Source of the DNA: a virus
Direction: 5' to 3' (one strand)
Length of the DNA stretch: 39,906 bases
IMG/VR virus record: IMGVR_UViG_3300022602_000213
Span: 1 to 39,906 of that record
Shown: piece after piece, positions 1 through 6,162 of the stretch
Numbering within the stretch: position 1 is the first letter of the stretch
How the letters are laid out: every line of letters begins with the position of its first letter
Program-made: the position numbers and the translations under genes
Notes under the pieces: generated by a model
What the model saw: only the letters and a program-made list of their open reading frames with translations
Told to the model about the DNA's origin: nothing
Databases searched by the model: none

Positions 1-42
1 AAAACAGGAGTTTATTGTTGCAAAAAAACAACACATGCACAG

Positions 43-71
43 TTGACACAAAAAAACAATTCTACTATAAT
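43..71 (+). promoter_or_regulatory. consensus sigma70 promoter
   Basis: TTGACA (43-48) and TATAAT (66-71) are both perfect matches to the host sigma70 consensus and are separated by exactly 17 bp. It lies 46 bp upstream of the MoxR-type ATPase start. A perfect promoter of this kind in a T4-like phage suggests immediate-early transcription by unmodified host polymerase. The same arrangement recurs at 5022-5050 and 6109-6137. Confidence 0.9.
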
Positions 72-117
72 ACACACATAAACAAAATTTTCAACCCTAA
101 CTAGAGGAACACAGCCC

Positions 118-1206
118 ATGTCAGATACTCGCACAATAACTTCAGTTCAAGCTCGTCGCAGTTTACTAAAAGCATTCAAACATCAACGTCCAGTATTTCT
201 TTGGGGTCCTCCTGGAATTGGCAAGTCAGAATTGGTAGCAGACATTACTCAAGAACTCGGCGGCTACATGATCGATCTGCGCTTGGGTCAAATGGAGCCC
301 ACAGATATTCGCGGTATTCCGTTTTACAACAAAGACTCTGGCAAAATGGACTGGGCTGAACCAGTAGACTTGCCTTCTGAAGAATTGGCCAGTCAGTATC
401 CTGTGGTAGTTCTTTTCTTGGATGAAATGAATTCAGCGGCACCCAGTGTTCAATCTGCGGCCTATCAGCTGATCTTGAACCGTCGTGTAGGCAAATATGT
501 GCTACCTGACAATGTGGTCATGGTTGCCGCAGGCAATCGTGAAAGTGACAAAGGTGTTACATATCGTATGCCAACGCCCTTGGCCAATCGTTTTATTCAC
601 CAAGAAATGAAAGTGGACTTTTCAAGTTGGCAAGAGTGGGCAGTCAATCACAAAATCCATAAAGACGTGGTAGGCTACATTGGCTTTGCTAAAAACGACT
701 TGTATGACTTTGATGCCAAAAGTGCCAGCCGTGCCTTTGCTACTCCACGCTCATGGAGCTTTGTAAGCCAAATCTTGGATGACGAAGACAGTGATGATGA
801 CACCACAATGAACCTGATTGCAGGCACTGTGGGCGAAGGACTTGCGGTCAAATTCATGGCGCACCGTAAAGTGGCCAGTCGTATGCCCCGGCCCGAAGAA
901 ATTTTGAGTGGCAAGGTCACTACCTTGGATGTCAAAGAAGTGTCAGCCATGTATAGCCTGGTGATCTCCATGTGTTATGAGCTCAAAGATGCTATCACAG
1001 AAAAGAAAGTTGACGACAAGAAGTTTCATGAAATGGCAGATAATTTCTTTGGCTACATGATGACCAACTTTGAAACAGAGCTGGTTGTCATGGGTGCAAG
1101 AATTGCACTGACCACATACAACTTGCCATTCCAGCCTACCAAGCTCAAGAATTTTGACAAGTTCCATACCAAGTACGGCAAATATATTTTGCAGGCTAGT
1201 GCTTAA
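118..1206 (+). CDS. MoxR-family AAA+ ATPase
   Basis: This 362-residue protein is a MoxR-type AAA+ ATPase. The sequence shows Walker A GPPGIGKS (residues 30-37), Walker B LFLDE (99-103), a sensor-1 asparagine in AAGN (N140) and the MoxR-type arginine-finger segment TPLANRF (R158). MoxR ATPases work as chaperone-like remodelers with a VWA-domain partner, and that partner is the gene at 6163-7434. In many phages and bacteria the two genes are adjacent; here they are about 5 kb apart, each with its own consensus promoter. The start is the ATG after an AGAGGAAC ribosome site. The substrate is unknown; remodeling a metal-dependent or host complex is an inference. Confidence 0.93.
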   Translation: MSDTRTITSVQARRSLLKAFKHQRPVFLWGPPGIGKSELVADITQELGGYMIDLRLGQMEPTDIRGIPFYNKDSGKMDWAEPVDLPSEELASQYPVVVLFLDEMNSAAPSVQSAAYQLILNRRVGKYVLPDNVVMVAAGNRESDKGVTYRMPTPLANRFIHQEMKVDFSSWQEWAVNHKIHKDVVGYIGFAKNDLYDFDAKSASRAFATPRSWSFVSQILDDEDSDDDTTMNLIAGTVGEGLAVKFMAHRKVASRMPRPEEILSGKVTTLDVKEVSAMYSLVISMCYELKDAITEKKVDDKKFHEMADNFFGYMMTNFETELVVMGARIALTTYNLPFQPTKLKNFDKFHTKYGKYILQASA

Positions 1207-1271
1207 ATAGTTCTGGGGGGGTGGTGTAAATAAAACACAGGGATGTGTTCGCACTGCCTCCCTTTCATGAC

Positions 1272-1961
1272 ATGACAAGTACATATAACTCTTTATGCAT
1301 TTTGGTATATTATCCTGCCGGAGCAGGTGGCAAATTTTTCATTAATAGTGTAGGACTAAGTCGCCATTGTGTACCACATGATGTGGTTCATGCAGAATGG
1401 GATATAAAACAACATAATTTTGATTTACATTATTACAATACAAAATTACAACAAGTATTAGCTACCATACCAGCGATTGATGATTATCTTCAATGGCAAC
1501 TATATGAACTAGGAGTTGGAGATAAATGGTATGATAATGAATCAGTATATATTAAAAAAATAATAGATGCTGGCAGAAAGTTTTGTATCTTGGCTCACAA
1601 TCCTGATCGTTTTAAACAATGTTTAAATAACGATCCTCAATGTATAATTAAACTTACCAATTATGGATCATGGATGAAAGCAGCTAAATTTAAGAATATT
1701 TTGTTATCAAATGATATTGAAAATAAAATTTCTCACTGGAGTTATATAGATAAACAAGAACTAAAAGAATTTGATTTTCCTTACCTGTTAATTGATATAG
1801 ATGCAATTATGTTTGATAAAAATGCTATGACAACACAGATCAAACACTTATATTCTGAATTAAAATTTGACGATTTTAATTCAGAATTGTGGGGTCAATA
1901 TTACGACAAATATATTAATTTCCATAAGGCAATTTATGAAATACAAAATAATCCGACTTGA
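1272..1961 (+). CDS. P-loop-like (possibly sulfotransferase-like) protein, AT-rich
   Basis: I do not recognise this 229-residue protein with certainty. It opens with a beta strand and glycine-rich loop, ILVYYPAGAGGKFF, in the position of the nucleotide or PAPS-binding loop of P-loop and sulfotransferase-fold proteins, and has a later segment CILAHNPDRF. A similar opening (VWADLGSAKNF) occurs in 29500-30327, so the two may be distant relatives. The gene is markedly AT-rich compared with the ATPase before it, which suggests separate acquisition. The ATG at 1245 is also open, but residues 1-9 from there look unstructured, so I prefer 1272; neither has a clear ribosome site. A TGTAAATA sequence at 1225-1232 is a weak late-promoter candidate. 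Confidence 0.6.
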   Translation: MTSTYNSLCILVYYPAGAGGKFFINSVGLSRHCVPHDVVHAEWDIKQHNFDLHYYNTKLQQVLATIPAIDDYLQWQLYELGVGDKWYDNESVYIKKIIDAGRKFCILAHNPDRFKQCLNNDPQCIIKLTNYGSWMKAAKFKNILLSNDIENKISHWSYIDKQELKEFDFPYLLIDIDAIMFDKNAMTTQIKHLYSELKFDDFNSELWGQYYDKYINFHKAIYEIQNNPT

Positions 1962-2256
1962 TGCCAGATACAATCATCGTAATCGATTCAAATACTTGAT
2001 CTCATTTACCAAGGTACCGGGCCACTCGGCTATATTAGACTTTGACCGATGCCGTAGATGGCTCAATGATACCTATGGTTGGAGCCAAGATGTAGAAATG
2101 CAATTCCCTATGACCAAGGCTCAAAAGTCTCATCCAGAAATTACAGATGTTGAAATCAATCAGCATTGGGCGTATAACATAAAATACAACGACTATAGAA
2201 TCTATGTGGCTGACGATCAAGTTTTAACAATGTTTCAGCTACGATGGGCTCAATAG
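1936..2256 (+). CDS. small LRW-motif family protein 1
   Basis: This 106-residue protein of unknown function is the first of five adjacent members of a small, fast-diverging family (a sixth is at 12784). It ends in MFQLRWAQ, preceded by a YxIYxADD segment. The family hallmark is an aromatic-x-aromatic strand, an acidic residue pair, then (F/W)xL(K/R)W at the extreme C terminus. The start at 1936 is chosen because AAGG lies about 8 nt upstream and because the first 23 residues of the longer open frame are out-of-frame coding sequence of the previous gene, with which it overlaps by 26 nt. Function unknown; the family resemblance is seen directly in the sequence. Confidence 0.7.
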   Translation: MKYKIIRLDARYNHRNRFKYLISFTKVPGHSAILDFDRCRRWLNDTYGWSQDVEMQFPMTKAQKSHPEITDVEINQHWAYNIKYNDYRIYVADDQVLTMFQLRWAQ

Positions 2257-2309
2257 CACCTAATTATGACTTTACGGACTTTATCAAACGGCTCAACGGA
2301 GGTTCGCTT

Positions 2310-2525
2310 ATGGCCAAAGCAAAAATAAAATGGCATAGATTGCCCGGCTACAAACTCAAAGCCACCTGGGAGCCCGGGCCAAGAATAATGGGTCTTAAAG
2401 AGTCGGACATGGATCCCATACACGATTGGTCAAAAGATCGCAAGTGTGGAGTCAGGGTAAGTTTTGACATGTGGCGGTTCAAGACACCTGAAGAAATGAC
2501 TATGTTTTTGTTGAAGTGGTCATGA
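2310..2525 (+). CDS. small LRW-motif family protein 2
   Basis: This 71-residue basic protein ends in WRFKTPEEMTMFLLKWS, the clearest form of the family C terminus. An excellent ribosome site, GGAGG at 2298-2302, sits 7 nt ahead of the ATG at 2310, so I take this start rather than the in-frame ATG at 2244, which has none. The last codons (TTGAAGTGGTCATGA, 2511-2525) include the start codon of the next gene in an ATGA overlap. Function unknown. Confidence 0.7.
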   Translation: MAKAKIKWHRLPGYKLKATWEPGPRIMGLKESDMDPIHDWSKDRKCGVRVSFDMWRFKTPEEMTMFLLKWS

Positions 2526-2761
2526 TGGATAGTCTGTCAGCATGGTATGTGGTTAGTGTTCAGGCTCCTGTTATAAACTCTGATCCGATCAATGGACATC
2601 GATATCAAGGCTGGCGACCTTGCATGGAATGGTGTGTGGAAACATTTGGAGGCGGTATAGGAGCCACTGCATGGGGGCCGGGATGGCGTTTTGTGGGCGA
2701 AGGTGTGTTTGAATTCCAGCAGGAGCAAGATAGAACAATATTCCTGTTGAGGTGGTCATGA
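2509..2761 (+). repeat. two near-identical gene-junction repeats (2509-2525, 2745-2761)
   Basis: A 17-base junction, TGTTGAAGTGGTCATGA at 2509-2525, recurs at 2745-2761 with one base changed (A to G). It covers the last codons (Leu-Leu-Lys/Arg-Trp-Ser), the stop, and the next start codon. The repeats lie 236 bp apart and could promote gain or loss of array members by recombination. Confidence 0.7.
2522..2761 (+). CDS. small LRW-motif family protein 3
   Basis: This 79-residue tryptophan-rich protein ends in FEFQQEQDRTIFLLRWS. It starts within the stop of the previous gene (ATGA at 2522) and its own stop overlaps the next start in the same way. Its final codons TTGAGGTGGTCATGA (2747-2761) carry a GAGG ribosome site spaced 7 nt from the next ATG, so the conserved protein motif and the translation signal of the neighbour are the same bases. 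Function unknown. Confidence 0.7.
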   Translation: MMDSLSAWYVVSVQAPVINSDPINGHRYQGWRPCMEWCVETFGGGIGATAWGPGWRFVGEGVFEFQQEQDRTIFLLRWS

Positions 2762-3039
2762 GCAATAACAAACATTATGCAACCTATGAACAAAGACTAG
2801 ACACTGTTCTAGGAGCAGAAGCTCAGGACTGGGCCAGAATTCGTAGAGCACGAGAAGAGTTTGACCAAGAATTTCGAGCGGTTCCTGATATTGCAGAAGA
2901 TGATAAGATGTTTGTGTCTTGGTTGGCAGGAACCTATGGTATACAATTGACCATGGCACCAAATCATGGTATTGAAAACACGTTTCAACAAATTATAGAT
3001 GCACAAAAGTACACAGTATTTTTATTAAAATTTAGTTGA
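2758..3039 (+). CDS. small LRW-motif family protein 4
   Basis: This 93-residue protein ends in AQKYTVFLLKFS, a diverged form of the family C terminus. The ATG at 2758 overlaps the stop of the preceding gene and is served by GAGG at 2749-2752, encoded by the preceding gene's Leu-Arg-Trp codons. The N-terminal half is helical and charged (DWARIRRAREEFDQEF). Function unknown. Confidence 0.7.
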   Translation: MSNNKHYATYEQRLDTVLGAEAQDWARIRRAREEFDQEFRAVPDIAEDDKMFVSWLAGTYGIQLTMAPNHGIENTFQQIIDAQKYTVFLLKFS

Positions 3040-3040
3040 T

Positions 3041-3343
3041 ATGCAACACATCGAAATCAAGAAAAATTTAATTATTTTTAAACGACCTGAGGTATGGCAC
3101 GAAATTCGCGAACAAATGATTCAGGACTTTGGGCGGATCAATATTATTATCAGTTGGCGATGCAAGAGAGAATTTGGATTTACTGTTAGAGAACATCGTG
3201 GACTTGAACCGCACGGCAAAGATTTTTTAGATCTCGTTGGTGATGATTGGAAGTATAGGTATCACTATCAAGATCAAATACACTTGGACTTTTATTCCGA
3301 AGCACAGATGACCTGGTTTCAACTCAAATACTTGAATATCTAG
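3041..3343 (+). CDS. small LRW-motif family protein 5
   Basis: This 100-residue protein ends in HLDFYSEAQMTWFQLKYLNI, the most diverged C terminus in the tandem array. It starts one base after the preceding stop and has no obvious ribosome site, so it may be translated by re-initiation. An internal segment, IIISWRCKREFGFTV, resembles the tryptophan-centred strands of its neighbours. Function unknown; placed in the family by position and C-terminal pattern. Confidence 0.65.
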   Translation: MQHIEIKKNLIIFKRPEVWHEIREQMIQDFGRINIIISWRCKREFGFTVREHRGLEPHGKDFLDLVGDDWKYRYHYQDQIHLDFYSEAQMTWFQLKYLNI

Positions 3344-3359
3344 ATAACATTTAAGTAAA

Positions 3360-3367
3360 TATAAATA
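3360..3367 (+). promoter_or_regulatory. T4-type late promoter
   Basis: TATAAATA is a perfect match to the T4 late promoter -10 element recognised by phage sigma gp55. It lies 26 nt upstream of the halogenase-like gene start in an otherwise non-coding gap. This suggests late, replication-coupled expression of that gene. Confidence 0.75.
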
Positions 3368-3385
3368 TGCTAATAGGAAAATAGT

Positions 3386-5017
3386 ATGAAAATTAACCAC
3401 ATAGTAGTTGTAGGAACAGGATTTGGTGGATGGTATACTGCACTAGGATTACTGACTAATTTTCCAGATATTAAAATAACAATTATCGGTAGTGATAAAA
3501 TTCCAAAACTCCGCGTTGGTGAATCAGCGTCATTTGATGCTCCATATAATTTAAAAAGACTAATGGGGCTCAACGATGATAGAATGTTTATGAGAGTAAC
3601 TGGTGCAACTTATAAATATGGCACAAGATATTTCAAGCTGAATAGTGATACTGAATTTGGTTCAGCTTTAGGAAAATTTCATAATGTAAAAATAGGATCT
3701 TTATCAAGATTCTTTGGTGGGTTTGATTACCCAGATTTTCACGAACCTTGGAATTTTAAACCTGGAGATACTGGAATACAGGATGCGTGGTTATGGGAGT
3801 ATAAAAATACTAAAAAATCAGCAGTTGACTACGAAAACGAATTGTTAGATTGTACTTTTTTTAATAACAATCCAGCAGCACCCTACAATGACAATAGATA
3901 TATTTTACGTCCAAACGATGGATATAGTTATCATATGGATGCAGAAAAAACTGCACATTTCTGTGAACAGTTGATTCGTCAAAAACACAGCGACAGAATC
4001 ACGGTGATAAATGATGTTGTTGATCATGTTATCATAGAACATGGGTCAATATCTGAATTATTATTAAAAAATGGTTCTAATATTGTTGGGGATTTATACT
4101 GTGATGTTAGCGGAATTCATCGAGCATTAATTAAAAACTTTGATAATGCAGTATGGAAAGATTGCAGTGAGTATTCTCCAGATTCAGCCATGGTTTTTCC
4201 AAGATTATATATTGACCCGCAAAAAGAAATGATAGCAACAACCACATTCCGCGGAGAAGATTACGGATGGGGGTTTAATATTCCTCTTTATCACAGAACT
4301 GGTAATGGTTATGTTTTTAAAAAAGAATTAGCCGATGTTGATAAAATACAAGGTATATTAGGAAAAAGATACAATTCTAAAATTAATACATCATTGATTA
4401 CTTGGAGTCCCGGCTATTATGAAAAGCCATGGTTGGGAAATATGTTGTCATTGGGGATAGCAGCAAATTTTATTAATCCCTACGATGCTAATGTTATTCA
4501 TGTACAAAGTCGTGGATTAGACCATTTAATATCGGTATTAAAAGATCAATCAACTTATAATGACATGCAAAATAAGTTTAATCAAGCATTAAAAATAGTA
4601 AATGAAGAAATTGATATACGGCTAAGGATGCTTTGGGGTTTTAGTACAAGATCTGGAGATTTTTGGGATATTCAAAGAGAACAATGTAAAAAATATAATT
4701 ATTTAGAAATTTTAGAAAAAATTATAACAAAAAAATTTACTCAAATTGATGAAGTATTTACGTGGGATTGGAGTTTTCAGTATATCGGACTTATTGCAAC
4801 AATGAAATTAGATATATCAAAATTTGATATCCCAAAGCCGTCTGACGCAGATTTAGAAATGGCACGAGCATTTTGGCAATATAATACTGCAAGAAATAAT
4901 TATATAAAACAAAGCTCATGGCCTAATTATTACGAATGGCTTAAAGCAAATAGATACGATGGTCAAAGTTCTGAAGCTATTTTACAAGAGATTAATCCTG
5001 ATCTTTGTAAAAATTAA
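3386..5017 (+). CDS. flavin-dependent tryptophan-halogenase-like protein
   Basis: This 543-residue protein belongs to the tryptophan-halogenase flavoprotein family. It has an N-terminal FAD-binding GTGFGG (10-15), the RVGES segment (43-47), and a lysine in ATYKYG (K77) where PrnA-type enzymes carry the catalytic lysine. The usual WxWxIP motif appears only as GWGFNIP (about 294-300), and the family's FLEPLEST-like segment appears as NFINPYDAN (about 361-369). Phage members are known, notably the cyanophage Syn10 halogenase VirX1, which can iodinate. Because two signature motifs are altered, substrate, halide and even activity are uncertain. The gene is AT-rich and directly behind a perfect late promoter, with GGA about 8 nt before the ATG. 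Confidence 0.85.
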   Translation: MKINHIVVVGTGFGGWYTALGLLTNFPDIKITIIGSDKIPKLRVGESASFDAPYNLKRLMGLNDDRMFMRVTGATYKYGTRYFKLNSDTEFGSALGKFHNVKIGSLSRFFGGFDYPDFHEPWNFKPGDTGIQDAWLWEYKNTKKSAVDYENELLDCTFFNNNPAAPYNDNRYILRPNDGYSYHMDAEKTAHFCEQLIRQKHSDRITVINDVVDHVIIEHGSISELLLKNGSNIVGDLYCDVSGIHRALIKNFDNAVWKDCSEYSPDSAMVFPRLYIDPQKEMIATTTFRGEDYGWGFNIPLYHRTGNGYVFKKELADVDKIQGILGKRYNSKINTSLITWSPGYYEKPWLGNMLSLGIAANFINPYDANVIHVQSRGLDHLISVLKDQSTYNDMQNKFNQALKIVNEEIDIRLRMLWGFSTRSGDFWDIQREQCKKYNYLEILEKIITKKFTQIDEVFTWDWSFQYIGLIATMKLDISKFDIPKPSDADLEMARAFWQYNTARNNYIKQSSWPNYYEWLKANRYDGQSSEAILQEINPDLCKN

Positions 5018-5021
5018 ACAG

Positions 5022-5050
5022 TTGACAATCAATTGAATTTTCTGTATAAT
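5022..5050 (+). promoter_or_regulatory. consensus sigma70 promoter for the tRNAs
   Basis: TTGACA (5022-5027) and TATAAT (5045-5050) are perfect and 17 bp apart. The expected transcription start falls about 2-3 nt before the mature 5' end of tRNA-Trp, which fits a dedicated tRNA promoter. Confidence 0.9.
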
Positions 5051-5059
5051 TACTATATT

Positions 5060-5136
5060 GAGTCAGTAGTTCCAATCGGCAGAACGGCAGTCTCCAAAAC
5101 TGCATGATGGGAGTTCAAATCTCTCCTGGCTCGCCA
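5060..5136 (+). tRNA. tRNA-Trp (CCA)
   Basis: A complete cloverleaf can be folded by eye: acceptor GAGTCAG with CTGGCTC (one G-T pair), D stem GTTC/GAAC, anticodon stem GCAGT/ACTGC with loop CTCCAAA giving anticodon CCA, and an encoded 3' CCA at 5134-5136. Confidence 0.93.
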
Positions 5137-5144
5137 AGAACAAT

Positions 5145-5222
5145 GCAACGGTGGCAGAGTGGTCCAATGCAACGGATTGCAAATCCGTAAAGCCGTAGGT
5201 TCAAATCCTACCCGTTGCTCCA
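5145..5222 (+). tRNA. tRNA-Cys (GCA)
   Basis: Acceptor GCAACGG pairs perfectly with CCGTTGC, the anticodon stem ACGGA/TCCGT holds loop TTGCAAA (anticodon GCA), a GTAGG/CCTAC T-stem is present, and the 3' CCA is encoded. It follows tRNA-Trp after 8 nt and probably shares its transcript. Confidence 0.92.
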
Positions 5223-5250
5223 AATATGGTAAAGCAGTTGACTCCTACGG

Positions 5251-5258
5251 CATAAATA
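5251..5258 (+). promoter_or_regulatory. late-promoter-like element before the endonuclease gene
   Basis: CATAAATA differs from the T4 late element TATAAATA by one base and sits 26 nt before the ATG of 5277-6005, the same distance as the perfect element before the halogenase. Free-standing phage homing endonucleases are often late-expressed, so the assignment is plausible but unproven. Confidence 0.45.
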
Positions 5259-5276
5259 AATGTAGTAAGGATCATT

Positions 5277-6005
5277 ATGTTCTGTCAATATTGTAATAAA
5301 TTAGCTAAAAGTACCATATCAAAACAACAACACGAAATTAGGTGTAAATCTAATCCATTTTGCTTGTCAATGGATTATCTTAAAGGTAATTCTTCTGTAA
5401 ATGGAAAAATGGGCATCGATCCTACTCCATGTAGGTTTTGTTCTAAACTTTACAATAATAAAATTGCATTATCCAATCATGTTACTCGATGCGCAGATAA
5501 TCCCAATCGAGTTATACAAACTTTTACACCAGCTGGAAGGGAACGAGCAATAGCAAAAAATAAAGCATTCAGGCATTCAGAAGAAACTAAAAAGAAATTA
5601 TCAGAGTCAATGAAACGGGCTGTTGATCGAAATCCCGAAGCATATTCAAGTGCAAATAGAGGTAGAACTAAACAAATAGTAGTAGACGGAATTAAGTTAC
5701 AAGGACAATGGGAAGTTGATTTTTACTTATGGGCAAAAGACCAAGGGTTAAATCCTGGCCGTCCTACAGAGTCATTTACATATGATTGGAATGGCACTAG
5801 AACTTACTTTCCAGATTTTTATATTGAATCGTTGGATTTATATGTAGAAGTTAAAGGATACGAAACTGATAGAGATCGTTCAAAATGGTTGCAATTTCCT
5901 AAAAAATTATGTATAATTAAAGAAACAGAAATAAAAAAAATTAAAAATAAAACTTTTAGGGCAAGTAGCTTAGTGTCCCAAAGCAGTGTTCTCATAAAGC
6001 ATTGA
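5277..6005 (+). CDS. putative homing endonuclease: zinc fingers, NUMOD3, PD-(D/E)xK
   Basis: This 242-residue protein has two zinc-finger-like modules (C3, C6, H19, C23 and C52, C55, H68, C72), a NUMOD3-type DNA-binding motif (HSEETKKKLSES, 100-111) and a PD-(D/E)xK nuclease core (E146, PDF with D180, EVK with E191 and K193). This architecture is typical of free-standing phage homing endonucleases. It lies between tRNA-Cys and tRNA-Met. AAGG 8 nt before the ATG supports the start. The last 15 or so residues are encoded by the 5' half of tRNA-Met, so the frame ends only inside the tRNA; the tail is probably non-functional sequence left by insertion. Cleavage site and activity are not known. 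Confidence 0.85.
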   Translation: MFCQYCNKLAKSTISKQQHEIRCKSNPFCLSMDYLKGNSSVNGKMGIDPTPCRFCSKLYNNKIALSNHVTRCADNPNRVIQTFTPAGRERAIAKNKAFRHSEETKKKLSESMKRAVDRNPEAYSSANRGRTKQIVVDGIKLQGQWEVDFYLWAKDQGLNPGRPTESFTYDWNGTRTYFPDFYIESLDLYVEVKGYETDRDRSKWLQFPKKLCIIKETEIKKIKNKTFRASSLVSQSSVLIKH

Positions 6006-6035
6006 TCGTGGGTTAGAATCCCACCTTGCCCACCA
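5959..6035 (+). tRNA. tRNA with CAT anticodon (elongator Met or Ile2)
   Basis: Acceptor GGGCAAG/CTTGCCC, D stem GCTT/AAGC, anticodon stem with two G-T pairs and loop CTCATAA (anticodon CAT), T stem GTGGG/CCCAC, and encoded CCA at 6033-6035. The paired first base (G1-C72) argues against an initiator tRNA. Whether it is Met or lysidine-modified Ile cannot be decided by eye. Its first 47 bases overlap the 3' end of the endonuclease gene. Confidence 0.9.
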
Positions 6036-6050
6036 AATATTTTTTATTGT

Positions 6051-6074
6051 GTTCAATTCCCTCCCAACGCACCA
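6051..6074 (+). pseudogene. 3' remnant of a tRNA gene
   Basis: GTTCAATTCC followed by CTCCCAACGCACCA has a T-loop, the 3' side of a T-stem, a 7-nt acceptor 3' strand (CCAACGC), a discriminator A and CCA, exactly as in a mature tRNA 3' end. The bases upstream (TTGTG) cannot form the T-stem and no 5' half is present, so this is a truncated tRNA left 16 nt after tRNA-Met. Confidence 0.6.
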
Positions 6075-6108
6075 TTTTACTGTGTTGTTTTTATGCAACA
6101 GCAGTGAT

Positions 6109-6137
6109 TTGACACAAAATTCACGATTTGCTATAAT
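6109..6137 (+). promoter_or_regulatory. consensus sigma70 promoter
   Basis: TTGACA (6109-6114) and TATAAT (6132-6137) are perfect with a 17-bp spacer, 25 bp before the VWA/metallopeptidase gene. The spacer start (CACAAAA) is shared with the promoter at 43-71, which drives the partner ATPase, consistent with co-regulation or a duplicated promoter. Confidence 0.9.
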
Positions 6138-6162
6138 AACTACATATACATAAAGGACTGTT

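Noticed and set aside
1225-1232. TGTAAATA before 1245/1272 as a late promoter
   Set aside because: Seven of eight bases match, but the TA of the first two positions is not kept and AT-rich DNA gives such matches often; mentioned only in the gene entry.
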